This document shows positions 1-9,900 of a stretch of 51,042 nt of DNA, in pieces. Within the stretch, counting starts at the first letter, position 1. Each line of letters begins with the position of its first letter. The position numbers and the translations under genes were made by a program. Under the pieces are notes generated by a model. The model worked only from the letters and a program-made list of their open reading frames with translations, was not told the origin of the DNA and did not search any database. Source of the DNA: Aquimarina megaterium XH134 (GTDB lineage: Bacteria; Bacteroidota; Bacteroidia; Flavobacteriales; Flavobacteriaceae); NCBI RefSeq assembly GCF_000520975.1, contig NZ_JACB01000063.1:1-51042 (forward strand). Direction: 5' to 3'.

Positions 1-150
1 ATTAGAGCAGTTTACATTCTCCATTTCTGCAATGGTCATTGCGGTTTGAGGAACTATCGTATGTACATAGTTCTTATCGGATAATACTACCTGGGCCTGA
101 AGATTCAATCCCATTAGTATTAATAGTATATATATAATTTGTTTTTTCAT
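1..150 (-). CDS. Rhs/YD-repeat family protein, N-terminal fragment (runs off window)
   Basis: Fifty codons are visible, starting at the ATG at 150 and continuing past the window edge. The product opens with a clear Sec signal peptide (MKKQIIYILLILMGLNLQAQ), so it is exported. The mature start, with SDKNYVHTI and VPQTAMT, resembles the opening of the DUF6443-type Rhs repeat-associated proteins common in Flavobacteriia; this is recognition from memory of the family, not a search. It lies only 11 bases downstream of the stop of the 1484-residue YD-repeat gene, on the same strand, so the two are almost certainly co-transcribed. It may carry the Rhs core and any toxin tip that the upstream partner lacks, but that part is not visible. 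Confidence 0.6.
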   Translation of the reverse strand, partial: MKKQIIYILLILMGLNLQAQVVLSDKNYVHTIVPQTAMTIAEMENVNCSN

Positions 151-161
151 GTCTTTCTTTT

Positions 162-3100
162 TTATTGTCTCCCTGGTCCATCTCCGTCACCACCACTACC
201 AGAAGAGTGATTTACTACAACTTGAACTGATAATGGTATTTTTTGTCCGGTACGGCTATCGGTAACAGTAATACCAAATTCATAATTCCCATTGTCTTCA
301 ACTCCATGAGTATAAAAAGTGTGACTAGCTGCATTAGTGTTTAAAGTATGGTAGGAGGAGACACTTCCTGTTCTAGTCACGTCCCAGTTTGACCGGGTGT
401 ATTGCCCTGACCCTCCTATTGCATTTACTGTAAAAGTAGCATCAGTATTAGAACTGGTAAGGTAAAAATCATTGCGAGGAGATATTGTTGCTGTCATAGG
501 ATTGTATGAATATATGGTAACACTTTTTTCTTTGAAATGCCCCGAAACTGTGTTGTCTATAACACGAAATTTAATGGTATATTCACCTGCAGTTGGGAAA
601 TTATTAGAGTAACTAGTACCCGTAGCACTTTGTTTTACGTTGTTCAAATACCACTCGTATCTTCGAGAACCCGAGCCTCCTCCAATACCATGAGCACTAA
701 AAGATATATTTGCGCCTTTTACAATATAGATTTTACTAGCATTTACTGAAGGAATATTTAAAGGATTATAGACATATAGTGGCTTTGCTTGACTATTTAC
801 AGATTTACCACTTCTGTTATCAATCACCTTACAATATACATTTTGTGTCCCTGACGTAGGACTAGTATAGGTAAATGTAGTTCCTGTACTGCCTTGTTTT
901 ACATTGTTTACATACCACTCATAACGCAAATCTCCTGTCCCGCCTCCTATACCTGAGGAAGTAAAACTTACATTGGTACCTGTAATTACATGTGCATGAT
1001 TTGCACTTACTGTAGGTACATTGATCGGAGGATAGGCTACTACCACACTCATTGTCTTACTTACACTATGTTTGGTTTGCGTATTATACACTATTACAGA
1101 TACAGTGTATGTGCCTTCACTGGTAAAGGTTTTGGTAAAACTTGTCGTGCTATCACATTGTTCTTGTATACCATCAACAGACCAGGTATAGAGATCGGCA
1201 CCGCCACTTCCTGAGGTATTGGCGGTAAAAGTAACGGCCTGATTGGGTTGTATGGCACTTAAGCTTGGATTAATGGTTACATCACCCAAAGTAGCCGTTT
1301 GTTCTCCCTGGTAATTATAACGTACTTGTTGTGCAACATGCTGATCATTATCTAATCCATACATGAGTCTATTAAATTCATCATATCTATAATAGGTGGT
1401 ATAACCTTTAGCATCGGTCATACTTGTTATCCCAACCAGAGGGTCATAAGTATAGCCTGTTATTTGAGCATCTGCAAAATAGGTATGTTCTCTAAGATCT
1501 TTAAACAAATTACGCATGGTTTCCTCTTCTGCAGCTGTATCTTCTGTATTCGATGCGGTTTGTAATTGGGTAATTATTGCTGTAGCCGTAGCAGGAATTC
1601 CTGTATAACTGGCATTAGCAATTTTTACAATAGGCTTAGTGTTTTTATATCCCCAGATATACATGATCCGACTTCCATCAGCCTGTGAAACTTCTAATGG
1701 ATTTCCCCGAACATCATATTTATGATATATGATTCTATTTTCCAGTTGATTCGTGATGGCATTGTATGTCCCTTTTAAGGCCTGTATCTCTATTGGTAAA
1801 ACAATTCCATTTCCCCAATCTTTATAGTTGGTTCGCTTTGTACTTAATAAAATGCCATCTTTGGCACTTTCTACTTGTATAGGTGGCATGATGCGATGTT
1901 GCTCCTTTAATTTATCTATCGATGATTTTTCTATAGGTGTTAAATCATCATTCCCTAAATCATTGGTATTGCTCACATCATTTGGGTAATAGGTCTTAGT
2001 ACTTACAATTTCACCTTTACTGTTAGTTGTTTCTACTTTTGTGGTCTGTAAATGATTTATCCCATCATAATAATATTTTGTAGAAGTACTAAAAACAGCA
2101 GGGAAATATTCCTTGGATTCTGTCGCTATTAATTTTACCGTTTCTCCCATTGTAGGGTAGCTTCTATAATCTAATTTGAATGCTGAAAGATCCTCAGTAT
2201 TTCCATAATTAGGGTTAAAAACATATAAACCGTTTAAACTGGTACTATTGTAATATTTGTAGGTGTTTTTCTCCTCTTTTATTAATGTTTTTTGATCTGC
2301 CCTATTTTGATAGTATTTTTTTTCTAGTAAATTACCTCTTCTCCAGTCTAATGATGTTGAGGGTTTAAAAGGAAAAGTTCGACTAATATTATCATCATAA
2401 AAAGAAAATAGATACTCGGTTGTTCCATTTGTATTTTTATCCAAAATGTATTCAGTTACTTTTTTATACCCTACATAACCCCCACCAATGCTTGACAATG
2501 AAGTAAAACTATTTGATTTACGAGTATATACCGGAACGGTCTCAAAATAAGTAGATGGTGGATTAGAACCGAAATGACATGAATATTGAGCTTGTCTAAG
2601 ATTAGTATATACCGGTAGATTTAATGCTTCTCCATCTTCATACTCATAGTTCTTAACAATAGTACCGGTTGCATTATCATGAAGCTGTATCTGTTTTACC
2701 CTCTGGCTTCCTACAGTTACGATTTGATTTTGAGGGACGTCAACAGTATTAGCCATTAAAACCTGGGCAAAACCATAAGGGATATTCATTCCTTCTCCCG
2801 GAGGTCTGTATAGTTCAAGTTCTAATGTATGTTCTCCAGGACTTAATTCTATACAGGTAGCCTCTGGGCGATCTGTAGGCAAAATAGTTCCGTCTAATCT
2901 AAGGACATATAAACAATCATTTCGATCAACACAAGTATACTCGGATTTTATATAAATAGAAGGAAGGTTAATTGATAGATTACATGAATTTTCTTCTACT
3001 GTAAATTTCTTCTCGATTATCCAGGTATTAGGATCATCAACATTTAATTCACTACTTGATAATGTAGCCAGAATATTAGGCCGTATATTAGGTTTCTCAT

Positions 3101-4616
3101 AATCGTTAAACCCAAACCTATCTGCATTATTGGCTATATTGTTTTCATATACATACTCGGTATACCCTCCTGTTGGATATACGATTTTATTGAGAATTCC
3201 TGCTTTTGATTTAACGATATCCACACGACGGTTTGCTCCACTCAAAGTAAGATAATCAGCTGCTCCCGGATTAGGCGCCCATACATTTTTTATATGTACT
3301 TCGGGAATAAGTGAATTATTCTGAGCTCCATTATAATATCCCCAATAATCCTGGGAAAAAGAAGTTCTCGCCGGAAGCTTTATTGGATTATAATAGAATT
3401 GATGTGGTGGGATTTTATGTGCTCCTTTTTGTTGCTGTACAGAGCTCAGAAAAAGTCGTTTACCTACTTCATTAGGATCTTGAGGGTTGATACAAGGAGA
3501 TGGATATAACCTTGAACCCTGCAGATTAAAAGAATAGTAATAATTAAATACATAAGATGTAATTAATGTATTAGTAAGAGTATTATAAACCTCTATTTTG
3601 TGTAATGCTTTATCTTTTTCAAAATCTTCTCTGGTACTTGTTTCTGGCACAAAAACTATTTTGGTATCTATAGCATTAATTTCTTTGATTTTTGCATACA
3701 AGACATTATTGTTACTATATGAAGTAACCTTAGAAAAATTAGTGATAGGAAAATTGCAAGGAGCATTTTGACTGGCAATTCCATAACTATCTTGCTGCCC
3801 TCCCAGAGTGCAGACATCTTTTTCATACTGATCATAACTAAATTCTACGATGTTTCCATTGATGTCTTTTATACTTGAAATATACCAGGCTGTTTTATGA
3901 GAAGAAGTTGTACTTAATCCTCCTCTGCCTCCTTTGTCACTAAAATTTTGATTCAGTAAGCTAAAATCGTAAGCCTTGTTTTCACCAAAATGACATTGGA
4001 TTCCGTTTGGTAATATAATTTTCCATTCCTTTATGTCTTTATATGCCGCCGGATCTTGGTAAATAGGAGCGATTTTGATATCGTCCTTACTGAAGAAAAC
4101 GACATCCTTGGTTTCCTGATCAAAAATAAATTTCCCAGAATACCCCAGTATATTAAATTGAAAAATATCGGCCTCATAATCCAGATTTCCATCAGATGCC
4201 AATTGTAATAAATCTCTCCTTCTTTCTTGTGAAGCATTAGAAAAAGCCTTTACTTTTCTATCTCCGGTAACAGTTAAATAGCCTCCTGAGATATCATCGG
4301 GTAAACCTCTGGTAGATCTAAAAACGGCCCCTCCATAATTTAAACTCCAACCCGTACCTACCCAGGAAGCAATTTCGCTAACTTTGATACCAGCAGAATG
4401 GTAGGATATATTGATTGGTAATTTTATCCCTTTTTGTTGTAACTCCCATATCGGAATACTAATTTGAGGAATTCCTGTATAAGTTGCTGCAGGAATTTCT
4501 GTGTATTTCCCTAGAGAGGATGCCTCTGGGGATACAGGGATGATTTTTGGGAGTTCTTGAGCAAAAGAATTAATCCCAACTAATAGCGAAGCTATTAGTA
4601 GTATTTTTCGTATCAT
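162..4616 (-). CDS. Secreted YD-repeat (Rhs-like) protein with C-terminal PKD domains
   Basis: This 1484-residue protein begins with a signal peptide (MIRKILLIASLLVGINSFAQ) and the N-terminal region typical of Bacteroidota YD/Rhs proteins (IPIWELQQKGIKLPINISY near residue 60, then GTGWSLNYGGA). YD-type repeats are concentrated at about residues 965-1095 (YDVRGNPLEV, YRYDEFNRL). About four PKD/Ig-like domains follow at roughly 1105-1470, two with a nearly repeated EWYVNNVKQ / EWYLNNVKQ signature. It ends in a Gly-rich tail (SGSGGDGDGPGRQ) without a T9SS sorting domain or Rhs core. It is the first gene of a pair with the Rhs-like gene at 1-150. Members of the family form cell-surface shells or deliver toxins; here a surface role is inferred, and no toxin domain is seen. 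Confidence 0.8.
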   Translation of the reverse strand: MIRKILLIASLLVGINSFAQELPKIIPVSPEASSLGKYTEIPAATYTGIPQISIPIWELQQKGIKLPINISYHSAGIKVSEIASWVGTGWSLNYGGAVFRSTRGLPDDISGGYLTVTGDRKVKAFSNASQERRRDLLQLASDGNLDYEADIFQFNILGYSGKFIFDQETKDVVFFSKDDIKIAPIYQDPAAYKDIKEWKIILPNGIQCHFGENKAYDFSLLNQNFSDKGGRGGLSTTSSHKTAWYISSIKDINGNIVEFSYDQYEKDVCTLGGQQDSYGIASQNAPCNFPITNFSKVTSYSNNNVLYAKIKEINAIDTKIVFVPETSTREDFEKDKALHKIEVYNTLTNTLITSYVFNYYYSFNLQGSRLYPSPCINPQDPNEVGKRLFLSSVQQQKGAHKIPPHQFYYNPIKLPARTSFSQDYWGYYNGAQNNSLIPEVHIKNVWAPNPGAADYLTLSGANRRVDIVKSKAGILNKIVYPTGGYTEYVYENNIANNADRFGFNDYEKPNIRPNILATLSSSELNVDDPNTWIIEKKFTVEENSCNLSINLPSIYIKSEYTCVDRNDCLYVLRLDGTILPTDRPEATCIELSPGEHTLELELYRPPGEGMNIPYGFAQVLMANTVDVPQNQIVTVGSQRVKQIQLHDNATGTIVKNYEYEDGEALNLPVYTNLRQAQYSCHFGSNPPSTYFETVPVYTRKSNSFTSLSSIGGGYVGYKKVTEYILDKNTNGTTEYLFSFYDDNISRTFPFKPSTSLDWRRGNLLEKKYYQNRADQKTLIKEEKNTYKYYNSTSLNGLYVFNPNYGNTEDLSAFKLDYRSYPTMGETVKLIATESKEYFPAVFSTSTKYYYDGINHLQTTKVETTNSKGEIVSTKTYYPNDVSNTNDLGNDDLTPIEKSSIDKLKEQHRIMPPIQVESAKDGILLSTKRTNYKDWGNGIVLPIEIQALKGTYNAITNQLENRIIYHKYDVRGNPLEVSQADGSRIMYIWGYKNTKPIVKIANASYTGIPATATAIITQLQTASNTEDTAAEEETMRNLFKDLREHTYFADAQITGYTYDPLVGITSMTDAKGYTTYYRYDEFNRLMYGLDNDQHVAQQVRYNYQGEQTATLGDVTINPSLSAIQPNQAVTFTANTSGSGGADLYTWSVDGIQEQCDSTTSFTKTFTSEGTYTVSVIVYNTQTKHSVSKTMSVVVAYPPINVPTVSANHAHVITGTNVSFTSSGIGGGTGDLRYEWYVNNVKQGSTGTTFTYTSPTSGTQNVYCKVIDNRSGKSVNSQAKPLYVYNPLNIPSVNASKIYIVKGANISFSAHGIGGGSGSRRYEWYLNNVKQSATGTSYSNNFPTAGEYTIKFRVIDNTVSGHFKEKSVTIYSYNPMTATISPRNDFYLTSSNTDATFTVNAIGGSGQYTRSNWDVTRTGSVSSYHTLNTNAASHTFYTHGVEDNGNYEFGITVTDSRTGQKIPLSVQVVVNHSSGSGGDGDGPGRQ

Positions 4617-4812
4617 AATCGATTTGTTTTATAAAAGTAATGAGTGACTGCTTTTTATTTTTTAATCATATTCCCGATGCAATATTAAACTATCCCAGTT
4701 TCGTTTTTCGGGACTGAGAAAAAAAAAGTGAAAGTTTTTTTAGAAATAAATTTGAAGGGGGTTTTTGGTTACAGATTTTGGGTCTTGGATTTCGGGTTAA
4801 CTACTCCCTTAA

Positions 4813-5085
4813 TTACCCTATAAAAGGGTTGATTATATTCGTTTTTCTATCTTTTGTGTAGAACCCAAAAGTAAAATCAACAGGCTCGGCATACACAAAA
4901 CTCTGTATCGTGATATCGTACTCGATAGGAGCATTTAAACTTTTCATTGTATTAATAATGCGATACAGTTTGGTTTTTGAAATTCCTAATTTAGAAGTCA
5001 GTTCATCTGGTGCTCCTGTTGCTTGCAATCGAATAAGTTGATCAATACGTTCTATAAGTTCGATTTGTTTGATAATACTATTCAT
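4813..5085 (-). CDS. Small helix-turn-helix DNA-binding protein
   Basis: This 90-residue protein has a winged-helix/HTH segment at about residues 10-52 (RIDQLIRLQATGAPDELTSK followed by LGISKTKLYRIINTMKSL), like the N-terminal HTH of DeoR/WYL-type regulators but without any ligand domain. The C-terminal 35 residues (YDITIQSFVYAEPVDFTFGF) are beta-rich and may be the wing. It lies directly upstream of the Rhs pair on the same strand, 196 bases away, so it may regulate that locus; this is inference from position. Stand-alone proteins of this kind are common in Flavobacteriia and I know of no characterised member. Confidence 0.65.
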   Translation of the reverse strand: MNSIIKQIELIERIDQLIRLQATGAPDELTSKLGISKTKLYRIINTMKSLNAPIEYDITIQSFVYAEPVDFTFGFYTKDRKTNIINPFIG

Positions 5086-5475
5086 GATGAGTTGCAGATT
5101 AAACCCAGATAGTGCACTAGAACTTTAATATAAGTGCTAAAAATGTAAGGAAAGATGTTTTCTAAACATCGACATAAACACAATATGCTATCTCTAAAAG
5201 CATACTGAAATGTCTATTTTGCTATACGCTTAACACAGCATACATTTCCTAATGCATTATCTAAGGTAAAGTAATGAGAATATTAGTCATTGTTTAATGC
5301 AATTATGGGGTAGTTTACATTAGGTACGTAATGGGCTAAAAAAGGTATTTTGTTATATACATTCTTTTAGAATATTCGCTATAATTTTGTTTCTTTTGGT
5401 ATCCTTTGTATTGGGTCATCTTACTATTTTTTTGTTCCCTCAAATGTACGGTTACAACGTAATCAAAAACAAGAA

Positions 5476-5509
5476 AAGTAAGTCGGTATTTATCAAATAC
5501 GACTTACTT
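5476..5509. repeat. Long inverted repeat (hairpin)
   Basis: AAGTAAGTC-G-GTATTT at 5476-5491 pairs with AAATAC-GACTTACTT at 5495-5509 around a three-base ATC loop, giving 15 pairs with a single bulged G. There is no strong T-run on either side, so it is not a standard terminator. It lies in the middle of the gene-free spacer and could be a small-RNA structure or the trace of a mobile element. Confidence 0.6.
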
Positions 5510-5614
5510 CGATACATATAAAACACTAGTTTTAAACTACTTAAACACAACCCTTATCCAAAAACTAATATTGCAGAAAAAACAAAAATCTGAAAGGTTT
5601 TTGCAATAAAATGA

Positions 5615-5646
5615 GAAAAAAATGATGCTAATGCATCAATTTTTTA
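5615..5646 (-). terminator. Rho-independent terminator, probably of pfkA
   Basis: The hairpin TGATGC-TAAT-GCATCA at 5622-5638 is flanked by A-runs on the left and T-runs on the right, so it can work in both directions. On the minus strand it lies about 215 bases after the pfkA stop and is the first such structure downstream, so it most likely ends the tamB-pfkA transcript. Confidence 0.6.
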
Positions 5647-5726
5647 AAGTCTCATGTTACAATCTTAATTGTAGTCTTGATAAAATTTACATTTTGAAGT
5701 GAAGGATAAATTTTTAAGCAAAAACC

Positions 5727-5810
5727 TTGTCATCCTGAGCTTCGTCGAAGGATCGATACAATTTTTCTCCACGTCACCTCGAGCACAGTCGAGAGGTCAC
5801 TACGAAAAAT
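5727..5810. repeat. REP-like interspersed palindromic element
   Basis: Two adjacent imperfect palindromes, CCTGAGCTTCGTCGAAGG (5734-5751) and CCTCGAGCACAGTCGAGAGG (5777-5796), are joined by about 25 bases. I recall this pair of motifs (CCTGAGC..GTCGAAGGAT and CACCTCGAGC..GTCGAGAGGT) as short intergenic repeats scattered through many Bacteroidota genomes. Only one copy lies in the window. It sits just after the pfkA stop, the usual 3'-intergenic position for such repeats. Confidence 0.6.
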
Positions 5811-5859
5811 CACTCAATTTGACGGTTTCCTTAAACTAAATTCTTACATCGAATTCAAG

Positions 5860-6846
5860 TTAAGTAGAAAGGATATCAGAAATGCGAAGTAATTCTTTAT
5901 TAATTTCGTGACCCTCTTTTAGGCCAACATCAAAACTGGTTGCTGTAATTTCATTATTAATAATACCTACCATTACATTTTTCTCTCCGTCTAGAAGTAA
6001 TTCTACTGCTTTAACACATAATCGACTAGCCAGTGTTCTATCAAAACATGATGGGGAGCCACCGCGTTGCATATGTCCTAAGACAGTGACTCTTACTTCA
6101 TAATCTGGTAAGTTTTCGGTTACATAGTCTGCCAATTCATATACATTTTTCCCTGTTTTATCACCTTCACTTACTACGACTATGCTCGACGATTTACCCG
6201 ATCGTTTACTACGTTTTAGTGATTCTAATAATCGGTCAAGCCCTAGGTCTTCTTCGGGAATCAGAATTTCTTCTGCTCCTGCGCCTACTCCACTATTTAG
6301 AGCAATAAATCCGGCATCACGGCCCATTACCTCTACAAAAAACAATCGATTATGTGAGCTGGCCGTATCTCGTATTTTATCTATCGCATTGATCACTGTA
6401 TTTAAGGCAGTATCATAACCAATCGTATAGTTTGTCCCTGCAATATCATTATCTATAGTACCCGGGACACCAATAACAGGAATATCATATTCTTCGCTAA
6501 AAATCTGTCCTCCTCTAAATGTCCCATCACCACCAATAAGAACCATAGCATCTACTCCTATTTTTTTAAGCTGATCTGCTGCTTTTTTTCTTCCCTCGGG
6601 AGTTTTAAAATCTACAGATCGGGCAGATTTAAGTATTGTTCCTCCTCTACTAATGATATTTCGAACACTTCTGGCATTCATTACGGTATGATCTCCTTCT
6701 ATCATCCCTTGGTATCCCCGATAAAACCCTATGCATTTTACATTATAATAAGCACATGCTCTCGCTACAGCACGTATTGCTGCATTCATTCCAGGAGCAT
6801 CTCCTCCCGAAGTCATAACACCAATGGTTCTTATCTCTTTTGCCAT
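5860..6846 (-). CDS. pfkA: ATP-dependent 6-phosphofructokinase
   Basis: This enzyme phosphorylates fructose 6-phosphate to fructose 1,6-bisphosphate in cytosolic glycolysis. The 328-residue length fits group-I bacterial PfkA. Visible motifs are the nucleotide loop GGDAPGMNA (14-22), GGDGT (105-109), the catalytic PGTIDND (128-134, with the Asp base at about 132) and the substrate-loop MGRDAGFIAL. The Gly after GGD and the Gly in PGTIDND are the residues that mark ATP-dependent rather than pyrophosphate-dependent enzymes, which carry Asp and Lys there. It lies 59 bases downstream of tamB on the same strand and may be read from the same transcript; I saw no separate promoter consensus in the gap. 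Confidence 0.97.
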   Translation of the reverse strand: MAKEIRTIGVMTSGGDAPGMNAAIRAVARACAYYNVKCIGFYRGYQGMIEGDHTVMNARSVRNIISRGGTILKSARSVDFKTPEGRKKAADQLKKIGVDAMVLIGGDGTFRGGQIFSEEYDIPVIGVPGTIDNDIAGTNYTIGYDTALNTVINAIDKIRDTASSHNRLFFVEVMGRDAGFIALNSGVGAGAEEILIPEEDLGLDRLLESLKRSKRSGKSSSIVVVSEGDKTGKNVYELADYVTENLPDYEVRVTVLGHMQRGGSPSCFDRTLASRLCVKAVELLLDGEKNVMVGIINNEITATSFDVGLKEGHEINKELLRISDILST

Positions 6847-6905
6847 AATTAAATATTTAGTAGATGAATTGATCTGCCATTGAAATAAAATCTTTGCTTA
6901 ACAGA

Positions 6906-9900
6906 TTAGTTGTTCTTTTCGGTAAAGTTAATAAAATTCGGAGTTTCAATTTTGGTCGTATCCTTGGGTTTTGCAATAGAATCTTTTGCTTTTTTATTTT
7001 TGAAAATCTTAGTCCATAATTCATTAAAATTATCAAAATCAACTGAGTATGAAAGTCCAATCCCTTGTTCATATCCCTGATTTCCTGCACCTACAAATTG
7101 AATTGTATTTTCCCGGTTAAAAATCTTTCCTCTCAGGGATCCATCTTCATTAAAAAGGTATTCTACCTCAACATCTCCAACGACACTAGATTCGTTAACT
7201 CCTCCAATAGGAACTCCTACTCTCCCGTTAATCAGAATTCTGTTACTAATCTGGGTAGAAAGGGTTAACCCAAACTGATCTGCATCTTCCTGATCCAAGC
7301 TTTTAACACCCTGAACATAATTTAACCCTACCTGAAACTTATCATCTTTATCAGAGAAAACATTATTAAAAAGGTTGGATGCTCTTTCTGCCACCAAACC
7401 ACCAGTAAGCGCGTTGGCATCAAGGGTTCCGTTATAAAACTGCCCAGAAGAGACCAAAGAGAGTGCTTGTAATTCTTTATTAGACTGATCGCTTAGTTTA
7501 TAATCCAACTCACTTTTTATCACAGAGCTTAAGTTGGGAAATTCTATATTAAAATTAACATTAGGTTGAATTAATTCTCCCTGAAGGTCTATTACTACTT
7601 CTACTGGGATTTTACGGTTTATAGAAGAGTTTTCTAACAATATTGCAGGATTTGCTTCTGTTTTGTATACTGCACTAAGGTCCAAAAGTGCTCTTGTAGG
7701 GCTTCCATCCCAATTAATTGTCCCTCCTTCTCTAACAGTAAACAGTTTTTCTACAAAGGCTCCATATCTAAAATTATACGTTCCCTCATACGCTACAAAA
7801 TCACCCCACATATTAAATTTACCATTGGTATTAATCTCAATAAGTAATGTCCCGGCTCCACGTCCTTTTAACGAACTTCCTGTACTTTTATCTACGACAA
7901 CCTCTACTTCGGCATTATCATTTACATCAAGTTCAAAATTAAGTTCTAGTCCTTTTATATCATCTAGTACAATTTCTTTTCCTTCTAGTCGGGCTCGTTT
8001 CTCATCGGGGCTTAAAAAGTGGATATATGAATTATCTCCTATAGATTCTGTTTCGTTTAACGGAATTTTAAAAATAGTGCCTCTTTCTGTTTTTGCATTA
8101 ACATCGATAACCAATTCATCGGTTGGCCCTTTGATAGTTGCATCGCCACTTATAAAGCCGGTACCATAATACAGGGATTCTTCGTCTTCTTCGGTATCCA
8201 GAACCAGGAGTCTTTCATTAGCCAATACTTCTAATCCAAGTTCCCATTTAGAAAACCTTCGATGTGCAATGTATCCTCTCAGAATACCTTTGGTTTTATA
8301 TTTTGTATCTGTAATATCAACATTATCAAAGTTAAAACGTTGTTGCTTTAAAATAACTTTTGAGTTATCGCCTAAATCGAGGTCAATATTAAGGTAGGGT
8401 ACTGTAAGACCAGCCTGATCTAATGTCAATACTCCATCCATAGAGGGGTTTTTATAACTACCCGATATTTTTGCTTCTCCCGAAACAAACCCTCGTATAT
8501 TGGTAAGTACGATTCCCCCGAGTGCACTAAATTCTGAAATATCGAAATCATCTAATTCTAGATCTACATCTATTGATGGGTTTGTTTTTGAAACATTAAT
8601 TCCTCCTATGGCAGATAATGTTTTTTGTTTTTGGTTATTAATCAACCGTGTATTCACATTATATTGTGTAAGATCTTCGTTTCCGGAAACATTAAATCTT
8701 AATTCTCCCAGCAGTGTCTTATTAACTTCTAAATCCCGAATCACTACAGTAGAAGTCGGAAGGTAACTACCACTTTCCTGAAGAACCGATAATTCTCCAT
8801 CTACTCTCCCTTTAAAATTTAAACTATCAATCCTGGGTGTTATTTTATTAAGATCTACATTTTCAAAGGTTGCTTTTAGATCCTTATAATCTTTACCTCT
8901 TGTAACTCCATTAAGCTTGATCTCTTCATCCAGATAACTAAAGATTACCGATCGTATATCTATATTTTTAAAATCATTATCAAAAATAATCTTATTGTTT
9001 GCTTTACTCTTTTCTCTATTGGCATACCAGGTATGGCCTTTATATGTGAAATCAGATTTTTTTATCCCTACTACAGAATTATTATCTTCGTTTATCGTAT
9101 GATAGAACTCCAAGTTAAAATTGTCTTTATTGTTTTCTCCTCCCTTAAATTCTGAGTGCATAAATAAGGTATCTTTTAAGGTAACATTAATCAAACTAAA
9201 CTCAGAAACATCATAATATTTTGAATCGATACTATCAATAGCGATATAGGTATTAAATAATGGGTTTTTATTATCTATCTGGATATCGACATCCTCCATA
9301 AAATTATCAAAAGCCTGAATCGATGGTGATTTAAACGTAAGTTTAAACTCTGATTCATTACTCTCTACTTTTCCTTTAATACTGGTGTTTGGTGCAAATT
9401 GGACTTCTGGAAAGAATACATCAACTATTTTATTATAAATATTGAAATTAAACTCCATAAACTCATCATCGGTAATTTCGGTGGCTTCAAAATTGGTATA
9501 CAGACTTCCAATAGAATTTCTAAACAGGTCATAAACATTTTCGAATCTAAAAATTCCCTTTACATTACCTTCTACAATATCTGGGCTATTGATTGTAATG
9601 GTGCGTATATTTTTATCATCAAAACTTGATCTGATCTCAAAATCTTCGAAATAAAATCCTGCATCCTGATTGGTATACAGGGTTTTTTCAAAAGCAATTG
9701 TACCAAAAGCATCATTGATCCCCGTTCCTTTCATATTCATGTATACATCGCCATTAAAAACAGAAATACTGTCTCGGGTAAATAAGTTTAGCTTATTAAG
9801 ATCCATATGATCTACATAAGCCTTAAAATTGTAATTATGTATTTCTTGTGATAAATCTGCTACTCCATTAAAACTAAACCTTATGTTAGGATCTTTAGAA

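Larger units (their letters stand above)
5086..5859. other. Gene-free spacer between pfkA and the HTH gene
   Basis: I see no convincing coding sequence in these 774 bases. The spacer holds, from right to left, a REP-like palindromic element (5727-5810), a terminator-type hairpin (5615-5646) and a long near-perfect hairpin (5476-5509). The part nearest the HTH gene (5086-5300) should hold that gene's promoter, but I could not find a clear -7 box there. Confidence 0.6.

Noticed and set aside
7663..8169. 168-codon plus-strand frame opposite tamB, and similar shorter ones
   Set aside because: They are antisense to a well-supported gene, Ser/Pro/Leu-rich as expected of complement frames, and have no recognised domain.
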